Origin: Dyadobacter sp. 3J3
GTDB taxonomy: Bacteria > Bacteroidota > Bacteroidia > Cytophagales > Spirosomataceae
DNA length: 64,000 nt
Direction: 5' to 3'
Assembly: GCF_009801115.1 (NCBI RefSeq)
Contig: NZ_VTOL01000010.1
Coordinates: 62,001 to 126,000 of the forward strand
Shown piece by piece: positions 45,525-55,209 of this stretch. Each line of letters begins with the position of its first letter. Position 1 is the first letter of the stretch. A program made the translations under genes and the position numbers. The notes below the pieces were generated by a model that had not been told where the DNA came from, made no database searches, and was given only the letters and a program-made list of their open reading frames with translations.

Positions 45525-48500
45525 CTTCAACCATTGATTCAGAACGCTTTCCAACGTGTCTTTAAGGATTGGTTTTGTTAGATAATCGTCCATTCCGGCT
45601 TCAACACAGCGCTCTTTTTCTCCTTTCAGAGTTCCGGCAGTTAAAGCAAGGATCGGTGTCCTTTTTCCTTTTTCAAGTTTTCTTATTTCCGATGCCGCCT
45701 CATACCCATTCATCTCCGGCATTTGTATATCCATGAGAACCAGATCCGGCTTTTCGGATTCAAAAAGTTTTACAGCCTCTCTCCCGTTAGCAGCTTCTAC
45801 TAAAATGGTATTCGTCAAAATTTTATTTAAAAAGGTTTTGACCAAAATCATGTTTATTTTATTATCCTCAGCAATGAGAATCGTTATTTTTCCTGGATCA
45901 ATCTCTCTGTTTTCCAATTCCTTTATATCTGTTTCATACACGGATGGCTCTTCGTCGCGGCCGTCGATTTTTAATAATATGTTAAAGAGCTTTTGAATTT
46001 TAACAGGTTTGTTCAACTGAACAATATTCAGGCCTTCCGATAGTGCGCTTATTTCCTTATCATCCGAGCGGTGCATAAGTAAAATTACCTGCTCAGATTC
46101 TTCCTGTCCATAAATTTCTCTTATTGTCCTGCTCACTGATATCCCGTCAAGATCTGGCAAATGGTAGTCTATTAAAATAACATCGTACCGGTTTCCAGCC
46201 TTAACTTTTTCAATCACACTATAACCCGTTTGCACTATTTCTGATTCAATCTGCCGGTTTGCCAACATGTTTTTCAAAATCAGACTATTTGAAGTGTTGT
46301 TTTCAGCAATCAGAATTTTATGTACCGATTCAATATTGGACCAATCCTGAGATGAATTGTGGAATGACTTGAACGTTACGTCAAAATAAAAAGTACTTCC
46401 TTCGCCAAAAATGCTTTTGAGCTGTAACTCACTATTCATCAGTGCAAGAAGTTTATTGGAGATCGGCAGTCCTAAGCCCGTACCGCCAAATCTTTTGGTT
46501 GTGGAAGCATCTTCCTGAGCAAAGGCCTCAAAAATCTTTCGCAGGTTCTTCGAATTTATTCCAATACCGGTATCTCGCACCGAAAACCTGAAAGTAGTAT
46601 CCTCGCCGGATTCTTTCAAAACATTTACTTTTAGTTCAATTTCTCCCTTTTCCGTAAACTTGACAGCATTTCCCAATAAATTAATCAAAATCTGGCGGAG
46701 ACGCACAGGGTCAACACAAATATATCTGGGTACGTTGGAAGCAATGTCTAACAAAATTTCCAGATTATTCTGATGTGCCTGATAGGTAATCATGTCCGTA
46801 ACCTGCCCACATATTTCGAGCAGATCTATTTTTTCCACGGCCAGCTCCAACTTGCCTGCCTCTATTTTTGAAAAATCAAGGATATCATTAATAATGTCCA
46901 GCAAAGAATTTGCAGACTGAAAAACCATGGACAGATATTGGTGCTGAGTTGGATCAAGATCTGTTTTCATGAGCAGATCAGTAAAACCGATTACACCATT
47001 CAGAGGTGTACGGATCTCATGGCTCATATTGGTAAGAAACTCCGATTTTGATTTACTGGCAGCTTCTGCCTGTTCCCTCGCATCACGAATTTCCTGTTCT
47101 GCAATTTTACGTTCGGTAATATCACGAACAACGGACTGAATAATTTGAGCACCGTTTAAGTCAATGGCATTTAGTAAAATCTCTACCGAAAATATCTCTC
47201 CGGATTTCATGCGCTTTTGCTCCCACTCAAAACGGGTACTTCCATTTTGCATGGCCAAAACACTATAATCGAGAATTGTTTTTGCAGAATCTCTCCCGTC
47301 GGATTGGTACGGATAAGAAAGATCCGTAGGGTTCAAAGCGTAAAATTCCTCAAAGGAATCAATTTCGTACATTTTCAATGCAGACGTGTTACAGTCAAAA
47401 AAGCCGTCTGCATTGAGCAGCATTACAGCATCGCTCGTGGAATTGTACAAAGTCCGGTATTTTATTTCGGACTGTAAAATCTCCTGTTCTCCCTGTTTCC
47501 GGAACGTGATATCCTGCAAATATCCATGCCATAAAACGCTGTCATCAAGCCTTTCCGGAATTGATTCTCCACGAAGCCATCGCTCGCCTGCGGTAGGACT
47601 AATGATTCTGTAATCCAAATCCCAATTTTGAAGCGTTTCTTTGGACAAGTTTATAGAATTAATAAATTTTTCCTTATCATCCGGATGAATAATTTTTACC
47701 AATGCCTCCGGCACTAAGTATTCGCCATCTTCCAGGAATTCTATCGTATGCATTGCCTCCTTTGAAACATAAGGAAATTTAATCCTGCCGTCATCAAAAA
47801 TCTGGAATTGATATAATATTCCAGGAACCTGTTCAGACATTTTCCTTAGCATTTCAGCATTTTTATGGCTTAATTCCTCAGCCTTTTTGAGCTCATCAAT
47901 ATCCTGAATCGTTCCGAAAATTCTTGTACAGGCTCCGTCCTTAAATTCAGATTTACCAATCACCCTAACCCAAAGTTCTTTACCGGCATATGTTGTAATA
48001 TGAATTTCCTCAGCAATTGGCATACCGGATTCCATACAATCGCCGAATGCAAATTCAAGTTTCTTTTTATCGACCGAACTGTAAAATTGAATTACGTTTT
48101 CAACGTCTGGCACAAAATCAATCGGAACTCCGAGAATTTCTTTAATGACATCGGACCATGTCAGGATCTTATTTTCCAGATAGTATTCCCAGCCACCAAT
48201 TCTGGCAACTTCGCTGGTTTGTTCAAGTAATTCTTTGGTCCGTCTCAATTCCTCGTGAGCTTGCTTGAAAACGGAAATATCACGCATTACAGCAATAAAA
48301 TGTGTGCAATTTCCATGCTCATCAATAATCGGGTTTATATTGAGATCTATCCAGTACTGCTCTCCTGATTTGGTATAATTCAGGATAACTTCACTCATGG
48401 AAATATTGTCATCCAACCCCTTGCGCAATCGCAATCGTGTTTCAGCATTTGTTTCCGGGCCCTGCACAAGGTCCGAGGGCCTTTTGCCTATAACCTCGTC

Positions 48501-49760
48501 AACGGTATACCCCGAACGTTTAGTAAAAGCATCATTCGTCCAGGTTATTATCCCCTCCGAATCAGTTGTAATAATCATATCAGTAGTATTTGCCGCTACC
48601 AGGGCAAGTTCTCTTAACTTTTCCTCATCAATTTTTCTTTTGGTAATATCATGGCTGGTCAAAACCATTTCTCCGTTTACCGGATCTATACTTGCCCTTG
48701 TGCTGCTCCAAAACCACGAACCGTCTTTGTGTTTTATCCTATGCTCCACAGACGGCAGGGAAATCCCCGATTCATAGGTTGCAGAAAGAGCCTGAAAGCA
48801 ACGTTCAACATCATCCGGATGAACAAATTCGGTGAAAACATGACCGATGGTTTCGATGGCTTCATAGCCATATATTTTTGTCCAGCTGGGTGTTACATAA
48901 GCAAAAACTCCTTCCGGATTAATGATGAAAAGGACGTCCGTCATATTGGAAACCAAGGCGGAATAATCTCTTTCTATTTTGATTTTGCCTGTAACGTCGT
49001 AGCCCACACAAAGAATTTCACTAAAACTCCCATCTTCATTTCTTATCCCGGTGAACTCCCATTCACTCGCTTTGACATTTTGTTCCTTGTCTCTTTTATG
49101 CAGAACTATTTTAAAAGGTACATCCGGTTGTTCGAAACATTTTCGTCCGATTTCAAAACATTTTATATGATCTTCTTTAACAATTGTCAAAAATGAACTT
49201 TGACCAACTATTTCCTCTCTTTCGTAGCCAAAAGTTTTACAGAAATAATCATTGACAAAGGTGTAGGTTCCCTTCCAGTCAATACGTGTGATAAATATCG
49301 ATTGACTGTTTAAAACAGATTCGTAAAATTTCGATTCTTTTCGGCTTTTCTCACCTTCTGTCTCATTTTTAACTACACCACACAAAAACCGGAATGGCTT
49401 TCCGTTTGTATCACGAATACATTTAACATGACAATTCATCAAAACCGTTTGCTGGTTTTTTTCGATAAAGCGTGCTGTTATCTTAAAAATTGTATCCGAA
49501 AATTGAAAATGACTTAGTGCACCTTTTACTAATTCTTCAATATCTTCATTAAAGGAAACACTTTGTACACTATGATAAAAATTAGAAATTTCCTTTGTAA
49601 AGTACCCCAATCCATTCCAGAATTTTGGATTTATCCACTGATTTTCAAATTTATCAACGTCACAATACCAAAACCCATCCAGTCCAAAGTCCTGAATAAA
49701 ATCAAATATATCTTCCTGACTGCTGATTAAATTATAAAGTTCCTTTTTTAAAAAGTCCAT
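45522..49760 (-). CDS. Multi-PAS hybrid histidine kinase with two receivers
   Basis: A 1412-residue soluble sensor kinase without membrane segments. I count about seven PAS/PAC repeats between residues 1 and 895. The catalytic core has phosphorylated His914 in MSHEIRTPLNGV, then NLLGNAVKFT and FGGTGLGLPIS. Two receivers end the protein: the first has a degraded acidic pocket (IAENN) yet keeps LIDYHLPDLDG, and the second is canonical (IAEDN, LMDIQMPEMNG). The repeated PAS array suggests integration of redox, light or ligand signals. No dedicated response regulator is adjacent. The gene is monocistronic. Confidence 0.93.
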   Translation of the reverse strand: MDFLKKELYNLISSQEDIFDFIQDFGLDGFWYCDVDKFENQWINPKFWNGLGYFTKEISNFYHSVQSVSFNEDIEELVKGALSHFQFSDTIFKITARFIEKNQQTVLMNCHVKCIRDTNGKPFRFLCGVVKNETEGEKSRKESKFYESVLNSQSIFITRIDWKGTYTFVNDYFCKTFGYEREEIVGQSSFLTIVKEDHIKCFEIGRKCFEQPDVPFKIVLHKRDKEQNVKASEWEFTGIRNEDGSFSEILCVGYDVTGKIKIERDYSALVSNMTDVLFIINPEGVFAYVTPSWTKIYGYEAIETIGHVFTEFVHPDDVERCFQALSATYESGISLPSVEHRIKHKDGSWFWSSTRASIDPVNGEMVLTSHDITKRKIDEEKLRELALVAANTTDMIITTDSEGIITWTNDAFTKRSGYTVDEVIGKRPSDLVQGPETNAETRLRLRKGLDDNISMSEVILNYTKSGEQYWIDLNINPIIDEHGNCTHFIAVMRDISVFKQAHEELRRTKELLEQTSEVARIGGWEYYLENKILTWSDVIKEILGVPIDFVPDVENVIQFYSSVDKKKLEFAFGDCMESGMPIAEEIHITTYAGKELWVRVIGKSEFKDGACTRIFGTIQDIDELKKAEELSHKNAEMLRKMSEQVPGILYQFQIFDDGRIKFPYVSKEAMHTIEFLEDGEYLVPEALVKIIHPDDKEKFINSINLSKETLQNWDLDYRIISPTAGERWLRGESIPERLDDSVLWHGYLQDITFRKQGEQEILQSEIKYRTLYNSTSDAVMLLNADGFFDCNTSALKMYEIDSFEEFYALNPTDLSYPYQSDGRDSAKTILDYSVLAMQNGSTRFEWEQKRMKSGEIFSVEILLNAIDLNGAQIIQSVVRDITERKIAEQEIRDAREQAEAASKSKSEFLTNMSHEIRTPLNGVIGFTDLLMKTDLDPTQHQYLSMVFQSANSLLDIINDILDFSKIEAGKLELAVEKIDLLEICGQVTDMITYQAHQNNLEILLDIASNVPRYICVDPVRLRQILINLLGNAVKFTEKGEIELKVNVLKESGEDTTFRFSVRDTGIGINSKNLRKIFEAFAQEDASTTKRFGGTGLGLPISNKLLALMNSELQLKSIFGEGSTFYFDVTFKSFHNSSQDWSNIESVHKILIAENNTSNSLILKNMLANRQIESEIVQTGYSVIEKVKAGNRYDVILIDYHLPDLDGISVSRTIREIYGQEESEQVILLMHRSDDKEISALSEGLNIVQLNKPVKIQKLFNILLKIDGRDEEPSVYETDIKELENREIDPGKITILIAEDNKINMILVKTFLNKILTNTILVEAANGREAVKLFESEKPDLVLMDIQMPEMNGYEAASEIRKLEKGKRTPILALTAGTLKGEKERCVEAGMDDYLTKPILKDTLESVLNQWLK

Positions 49761-50248
49761 CGTTGAGTTTACCTTATAGTTCCTTATCCATTTTACGTGG
49801 CACTTTCTTTACTACTCGATCAGGTTTCTAAAATGGATATTGATGATATTCATTTCTATTGTTCGGTAACAAAAAATATAGCTTAACCGATCCATTATTT
49901 TGGTTTCCGCAAGTTTTGAACATGCAGACAATTTTCGAAATAACATAAAATAAATAATATTATTTCTTCCGCTTTCGATGATATGTTTAAATTCAGGAAT
50001 AAAATTTGTTCTATTTCTATATCACAACTTATGAGAATAATTTAAAACAAAAAAGCAATCCAATTAAATGGATTGCTTTTTTGTTTTAAATTATTCTCGA
50101 ACAGGCGTATAAATTAATTTTCTCAACAAGAATTCTGAAAATTCCCCATTATATTTATGGTATACATTAAATATTTAACCTTTCCTTCCAATTCAATTTT
50201 AATTAGTCAGGTTGAAACATTTTAAAAAAATACATACCATTTTAGAAA
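49761..50248. other. Non-coding stretch with a giant hairpin
   Basis: About 490 bp of AT-rich DNA between the kinase start and the end of the sigma-factor operon. Its only clear structure is the 30-bp perfect inverted repeat at 50033-50098. The part nearest 49760 presumably contains the kinase promoter. Confidence 0.6.
50033..50098. repeat. Perfect 30-bp inverted repeat with 6-nt loop
   Basis: Positions 50033-50062 are exactly complementary to 50069-50098. The core GCAATCCA/TGGATTGC is followed by six T then GTTTT on either strand, so it can act as a bidirectional terminator. It lies 150 bp beyond the end of the sigma-factor operon, far for a simple terminator. Confidence 0.85.
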
Positions 50249-50614
50249 TCATTCTTCTTTTTTCCATTGTCGACAGCGCTTTAACCATTCCTCTCTGATT
50301 TTCTGCTTGTCTTCGCTCCCCATCCTATTCATCCACTTTTCCCTCAAATGCATTCCGGCCCCTCCCTGGTTCCTTGAAAATCCAAAGCCGCCGAAAAGTA
50401 TTTTACACAATAGCAATAAACCTGCGGATTGCCAGAAAGTGATATGCTTCACCCCCAACAGATCAGGTAAAATCGTGTTCCACAACAACATAACAACCGT
50501 ACTGACCAGCGCAATAATAAGCGGAACAAATAGAAAAAATTTGGCCTTGTTTCTTCTAAAATCCTTTGGTTCCATATTCATATCAATAGGTTTCTTAATT
50601 AAAAAATTCGTCAT
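50249..50614 (-). CDS. Two-helix membrane protein partnered with sigma factor
   Basis: A 121-residue protein with two transmembrane segments (LFVPLIIALVSTVVMLLW, and ITFWQSAGLLLLCKILF) and a charged cytoplasmic tail (REEWLKRCRQWKKEE). It overlaps the sigma-factor gene by 20 bp, so it is co-translated. It could be an anti-sigma or a modulator, but it lacks the recognisable zinc anti-sigma motif. Internal Met residues 12 and 14 are alternative starts. Confidence 0.65.
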   Translation of the reverse strand: MTNFLIKKPIDMNMEPKDFRRNKAKFFLFVPLIIALVSTVVMLLWNTILPDLLGVKHITFWQSAGLLLLCKILFGGFGFSRNQGGAGMHLREKWMNRMGSEDKQKIREEWLKRCRQWKKEE

Positions 50615-51158
50615 ACACAGTTTTCATCCGCTTGCGCAAGTGTTTCACAGCGTAGCCTTTTCTGGAAATAATCGTTTTCAGGTTTTCATTTGTATTCGTG
50701 GCAATATCCTGTAAAGTAACATCCTCCAATTCATTCCAAACAAAAACCTGTCGCTGATTTTCAGGTAATTCTTCCAAAGCAGTAAATAATTCTTTCCAGA
50801 AAACTTCGCGAATATATTCTGTTTCCGGCGTGTAGTTATCTGCCAGCAGTATATCGCTTATATTGAAACTTTCTTCATCGTTTTCATAAGCGAAGTCATC
50901 CAGTAATTCCGGAGTCTTTTTTCTGTATTTATCAATAATTTTATTGCGCGCCACCTGATGCAGCCAGCCGCTCATCTGATCAATTTCTTCTATATTGATG
51001 ACATTGCTCAACTGATACCATACGTCTTGTATGATATCCTCAGCATCCTGCTCAGACCGCACCTTATTGCGAATAAAACCAAAGAGACGTTTCCCGTATT
51101 CTTTGATCGTATTAGCAATAGCATTTCCGGTATCTGTAGTCATTCCCTGGCTTAACAT
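50595..51158 (-). CDS. ECF RNA polymerase sigma factor
   Basis: A 187-residue sigma-70 family protein. Region 2 is seen as RNKVRSEQDAEDIIQDVWYQL with GWLHQVARNKIIDKYRK, and region 4 as ALEELPENQRQVFVWNELED. The linker is long and acidic. Target promoters cannot be predicted here. It is the first gene of a two-gene operon with a small membrane protein. Confidence 0.88.
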   Translation of the reverse strand: MLSQGMTTDTGNAIANTIKEYGKRLFGFIRNKVRSEQDAEDIIQDVWYQLSNVINIEEIDQMSGWLHQVARNKIIDKYRKKTPELLDDFAYENDEESFNISDILLADNYTPETEYIREVFWKELFTALEELPENQRQVFVWNELEDVTLQDIATNTNENLKTIISRKGYAVKHLRKRMKTVYDEFFN

Positions 51159-51304
51159 TTCCTCATTTTTTAAGGAAGACGCACAACTTTGAAGATTACT
51201 TTAATATTTTTAAATTATTTCAACCCAAGTGGAATATTTGAAATTCCGACACGATAATCGCTATACGAAATTGCTAATATTCTGATTTCATTTGAAACAT
51301 TATT

Positions 51305-52486
51305 TTAAAATAACAAAGTATCAACCCGGTGCGACTGTACAATATTATCGCATGGAGACCATGAAAATATGGTAAACCGGCCGTCTTGAGACGCCACCAG
51401 CGCAAGGCTGTCACGCTGATCAAAAACAAACTGCGCTGCTGATAAATGCCGGGTTCCTCCATTTTGCACAGGCGGAACAACAGAGGCCACGTTTCCTACA
51501 ATAGGCTCAGTAACCATGATTTTATCAACACGAGACGAAAAGGCAGAACGTCCTATTTTCACTCCAAAAGCAAGCAGTTCAAAACGATCATTAATAATGG
51601 TAGCTCCATCCACAGCCGTTAATCCGGCGATATGGTTTACGGCATTTGTGATTTTATTGATCCAGATCGGATGTTCAGATTCTTCCTCATGCTGCTCATA
51701 CAGTTCCGCCAGTTCCGAAAATATCGGTGTAATTGAATAGGAAATTGGGTGAATAATAGAATCCCGCCAGGTTTCTCTTCCGGATGGAACAACAAGCAGA
51801 ATCCCTCCCCTTTTATGATCCCGCATCGAAACCGCAAGCTGCACCATCACATTCAGAGAGTCATTCCAAAGCGATGAAGAATTAAAACCAATCAGTGAGG
51901 TTACCAGATTTGGACAATCAGGAATCTTTCCGCTGATATCGTCCACAATTTTGATCTGATCGCCTTTCAGAACCGCCACATTTACAAATTTTCCAAATCC
52001 ATCAATCCTGCGATGTTTGATAACCAGCATTCCCGGTTCAATCACTTCTAGTACAAAGCAAAGATTTGGAATTACACGTGTTGTTCCCCAGATATAAAGC
52101 TGATCGCCATCTATCCAGATGCCTAAATGAATTCCTGACCGTTCCACCGCTGGTGCAAGCTTTGTTAAAATGGCAGGCGTGAAAGTCAGTCTGTTTTCAA
52201 AAATCAAAGGTTGTCCGGCAAGCTCAGGAGGCAAAAACGCAAGCGAAATAGAGGGCGAATGACCTTCCTCCCTGCGCAAACTGGCCCAGAAAGTGGTATC
52301 GATAATTGACTCAATAACCTGGGCATCAGGCTTCGGAGCAAAATCATCCTTATTATGTCTTTTAGCATTCTCATGATGGAAAATAAAATGCTCCTCCACC
52401 GTTTTTGCTACCGATTGTGCTGCCTGATATGTGGTCGTGGAAATCGTACTATTCATTTTCACCGCTTCATTATAATTACGAGCCAT
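51305..52486 (-). CDS. Putative DACNV-sensor/diadenylate-cyclase-like protein
   Basis: A 393-residue soluble protein with no signal peptide. The N-terminal 270 residues form an unassigned sensor-like domain. The C-terminal 120 residues resemble the DisA_N (DAC) fold: DGATII with Asp293-Gly294-Ala295 matches the DGA motif, and GGTRHLSAA with Arg346-His347 matches the RHR motif, its third residue being Leu348. A DSLALVASQDGRFTIF strand follows, as in DAC proteins. It may make or bind c-di-AMP, or be a degenerate homologue. Start is the ATG at 52486; the frame also opens at a TTG 36 bp upstream. Confidence 0.6.
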   Translation of the reverse strand: MARNYNEAVKMNSTISTTTYQAAQSVAKTVEEHFIFHHENAKRHNKDDFAPKPDAQVIESIIDTTFWASLRREEGHSPSISLAFLPPELAGQPLIFENRLTFTPAILTKLAPAVERSGIHLGIWIDGDQLYIWGTTRVIPNLCFVLEVIEPGMLVIKHRRIDGFGKFVNVAVLKGDQIKIVDDISGKIPDCPNLVTSLIGFNSSSLWNDSLNVMVQLAVSMRDHKRGGILLVVPSGRETWRDSIIHPISYSITPIFSELAELYEQHEEESEHPIWINKITNAVNHIAGLTAVDGATIINDRFELLAFGVKIGRSAFSSRVDKIMVTEPIVGNVASVVPPVQNGGTRHLSAAQFVFDQRDSLALVASQDGRFTIFSWSPCDNIVQSHRVDTLLF

Positions 52487-52667
52487 GGAATTTAGGACAA
52501 ACTTGTAAATGGAATCTATCAACTACTTCCAAAACGAAGCTTGTCGAAAGAAAATTCCAGCCTTTTAAAATTAACGAATACGCTTAAAAATAACCAAATC
52601 GAATATTACTAAATTAAATTGTCAATATTTTGAATATAATTCTGAATTTCAATAACTTTACAGAATA

Positions 52668-53147
52668 ATGAACGGAAACGATATTATATTAGACAAAGTG
52701 GATTTAAGCATCCTGAGACTGATGCAGGAAAACGCACGTATATCCAATGCAGATTTGGCAAGAGAGCTGGAAATGGCTCCGTCGGCAGTATTAGAACGGG
52801 TTAAAAAGCTGGAACAGAAAAATGTAATTCTGCAATATACAACGCGGTTGAATCCCGTTCCCCTGCAACAAAAATTGCTTGCCTTTATTTCGATGAAAGC
52901 TGCGGATGGACTTGGGAGTAACAACGTTGGTCAGGAACTCGCCAAAATTCCGGAAGTCCAGGAAGTGCACCACGTTGCCGGGGAAGATTGTTACCTGATA
53001 AAAGTCAGGACAACAGACTCCTCCTCTTTAATGGATCTGATGCGGAATTCTTTCAGTAAGATTCCTAATATACTGTCCACCCGAACAACCATCGTTTTGG
53101 AAACTGTGAAAGAACAACAACAATTGGTAATACCCGAAAAACAGTAA
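52668..53147 (+). CDS. Lrp/AsnC-family transcriptional regulator
   Basis: A 159-residue regulator. N-terminal helix-turn-helix (LSILRLMQENARISNADLAREL, PSAVLERVKKLE), then the RAM effector domain (EVQEVHHVAGEDCYLIKV). Such regulators sense amino acids. The next gene starts 2 bp after its stop, so it likely controls that exporter. Confidence 0.9.
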   Translation: MNGNDIILDKVDLSILRLMQENARISNADLARELEMAPSAVLERVKKLEQKNVILQYTTRLNPVPLQQKLLAFISMKAADGLGSNNVGQELAKIPEVQEVHHVAGEDCYLIKVRTTDSSSLMDLMRNSFSKIPNILSTRTTIVLETVKEQQQLVIPEKQ

Positions 53148-53149
53148 TC

Positions 53150-54106
53150 ATGGAATCTGCCCAAAACAAAAGTGCTTCCACCCTGATCGTGGTTTTGGCC
53201 TACGCCACGGTGTATATCGTGTGGGGATCTACGTATTTCTTTATTCAAAAAGCACTTGCAGGCTTTCATCCGTTTCTTTTGGGAGCGCTGCGTTTTATAG
53301 CGGCAGGTATACTGATGATGATCTGGTGTGTGATAAAGGGCGAGAATATATTCCATATTCCAACGATTAAGGTGGCAGCTGTAAGTGGTTTACTCTTGCT
53401 ATTTTTCAGTAATGGCATTGTGATCTGGGTCGAACAATTTCTGCCAAGTGCAATGGTTGCGATCATGGTTTCTACCGCACCCATGTGGTTTATATTATTG
53501 GACAAACCAAAATGGAAAGAAAACCTTGGCAGCCGATCCACTATTGTAGGGCTATTGATTGGCTTTACAGGAGTCATTGTCCTTTTCAGCGAAAGAGTGA
53601 TCGGTGCATTTTCCACGATCCAGAATAAATCAGAATTGGCAGGCCTGGCTATGTTGGTAATAGGTTCTATGTGCTGGGCGGGCGGTTCATTATATTCCAA
53701 ATATAAAACCACCAGCGGATCCATCATGGTAAAAACATCCTGGCAAATGCTTGTAGCAGGGATTGCGTTTGTACCTTGTGGTTTTGCAAGTGGTGAATTT
53801 ATTGATATTCAATGGGGCGCTATTCCATTTGACGCATGGTTCTCCGTGTTGTATCTTATTGTTTTCGGCTCAATTGTTGGTTTCAGTGCCTATGTATGGC
53901 TTTTGAAAGTTCAGCCTACAACCAAAGTGAGCACACACGCCTATGTTAATCCTGTGGTTGCGGTTTTGTTAGGAATTTTCTTCGCAAACGAAAGTATAAC
54001 CTCGATCCAAATTTTAGGATTAGTTATTATTCTGGGGAGTGTTCTTCTTATTAATCTTGACAAATACAGAAAAGAGTCAAAAGCTATGCAGACTGCAAAG
54101 GTTTAG
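53150..54106 (+). CDS. EamA-family (DMT) metabolite exporter
   Basis: A 318-residue membrane protein with ten helices and two EamA repeats (AYATVYIVWGSTYFFIQKA; AYVWLLKVQPTTKVSTHAYV). Family members export amino acids or related metabolites. It forms a bicistronic unit with the Lrp-type gene upstream, which strengthens the amino-acid export idea. Confidence 0.88.
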   Translation: MESAQNKSASTLIVVLAYATVYIVWGSTYFFIQKALAGFHPFLLGALRFIAAGILMMIWCVIKGENIFHIPTIKVAAVSGLLLLFFSNGIVIWVEQFLPSAMVAIMVSTAPMWFILLDKPKWKENLGSRSTIVGLLIGFTGVIVLFSERVIGAFSTIQNKSELAGLAMLVIGSMCWAGGSLYSKYKTTSGSIMVKTSWQMLVAGIAFVPCGFASGEFIDIQWGAIPFDAWFSVLYLIVFGSIVGFSAYVWLLKVQPTTKVSTHAYVNPVVAVLLGIFFANESITSIQILGLVIILGSVLLINLDKYRKESKAMQTAKV

Positions 54107-54240
54107 TTGTCAAAATGTTATTTTGAGCTCTTTTTTTGCCCTTCGGAGCCTCCTGTTCGAAAATTGATTTAGTCGAATTAATTATAACCAAACGAATTCA
54201 AATAACCCAAATGATAAAATTTTAAACCAATTCTTCAACC

Positions 54241-54516
54241 TCAACCAATACTTTTTTCTTGTAAGAAAATGAATGAATATCCTCCAAGAATACTTCCAGC
54301 TGTTATAGCTCCGTAAATAATCATTTATTCCAGACTTGGTTTTTTCAAATCCAGGTTAAATGTTGAGGCAAAATCAGTTTCAGTCCACTGAAATTCACTT
54401 TCCAAAAGTGGTTTCAGTAAACCAATTATCTGCCGGTCAAGGTAGTTGATTGTTGTAGCGGTGAACAAAAGAACGACAACAATCCAGCGATAATTTTTGG
54501 TTTTTGACTGAGACAT
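54241..54516 (-). pseudogene. Internally deleted hexuronate-type MFS permease
   Basis: The first 49 or so residues (TKNYRWIVVVLLFTATTINY then LDRQIIGLLKPLLESEFQWT) are a clear paralogue of the permease at 5753-7054. They then jump directly to STFNLDLKKPSLE, which matches residues near 255-270 of the intact protein, so roughly 205 codons are missing in frame. A TAA follows, but homology continues past it (VIY-type segment MIIYGAITAGSILGGY) to another stop at 54241. The rest of the transporter is gone. It lies next to a KDPG aldolase gene. Confidence 0.88.
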
Positions 54517-54567
54517 AAAAAAAAACCAGAATGAAATAGTATTTTTATCTAATTAAAAATCAGAACA

Positions 54568-55209
54568 CTAGCTATTATGGAGCTTCTCAACAAATTTTAA
54601 AAAATGTTGTTTTAGCCCGACCCAGTCTTTTTCTTTTATTAATTTCTTATCAAACAATTGCCCGCCGATACCCAGCCCATCCGCACCGGCTTTTAGAAAT
54701 TCACTCATATTTTCCAGATTGATACCACCCGTTGGCAAAACTTTCATTTTGTCCAGTGGTGCTTTTAAATCTTTGATATATTCGTGGCCAAGAGAAGTAG
54801 CCGGGTAAATTTTTACCATCGTCGCGCCGTAAGACCAGGCGTTATAAAGTTCAGTTGGTGTAAAACCACCCGGAAAAACAGGTATTCCTTTTTTCACGCA
54901 AGATTTTATCACTTTTTTACTAATCACAGGTGTAACAATAAATTGTGCCCCGGCTTCCAACGCATTTTCAAGATCCTCTTTCGTGCAAACCGTTCCCGCA
55001 CCAATATTCAGACCTTCACTTTCATTTTCCCGGGCATACCGAATGATCTCTTCTGCACCAGGAGTATTCATGGTAATTTCAATGGTAGTCAATCCTGATT
55101 CCCGGAAAATCGGAATAATCTGTTTCACTTCTTCCAGCGACAGATTTCTTATGATACCCACAATGGGCGCTTTATCAAATAGTTCTTTTGAAAATGAATC
55201 CTTATTCAT
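54568..55209 (-). CDS. eda: KDPG/KHG aldolase family (eda-like)
   Basis: A 213-residue class I aldolase splitting 2-keto-3-deoxy-6-phosphogluconate to pyruvate and glyceraldehyde 3-phosphate. TTIEITMNTPGA carries the catalytic Glu, and VKIYPATSLG the Schiff-base Lys; VLPTGGIN completes the phosphate site. The gene appears intact. Its neighbours are decayed: a truncated permease downstream and a dehydratase remnant upstream. It may still act in hexuronate or Entner-Doudoroff metabolism if the kinase is elsewhere. Confidence 0.9.
   Translation of the reverse strand: MNKDSFSKELFDKAPIVGIIRNLSLEEVKQIIPIFRESGLTTIEITMNTPGAEEIIRYARENESEGLNIGAGTVCTKEDLENALEAGAQFIVTPVISKKVIKSCVKKGIPVFPGGFTPTELYNAWSYGATMVKIYPATSLGHEYIKDLKAPLDKMKVLPTGGINLENMSEFLKAGADGLGIGGQLFDKKLIKEKDWVGLKQHFLKFVEKLHNS

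Noticed and set aside
48651..49196. 181-codon + strand frame inside the multi-PAS kinase
   Set aside because: Antisense shadow of a PAS-domain coding region; no start context or family match.
54784..55098. 104-codon + strand frame opposite the KDPG aldolase
   Set aside because: Antisense to an intact, motif-bearing gene.
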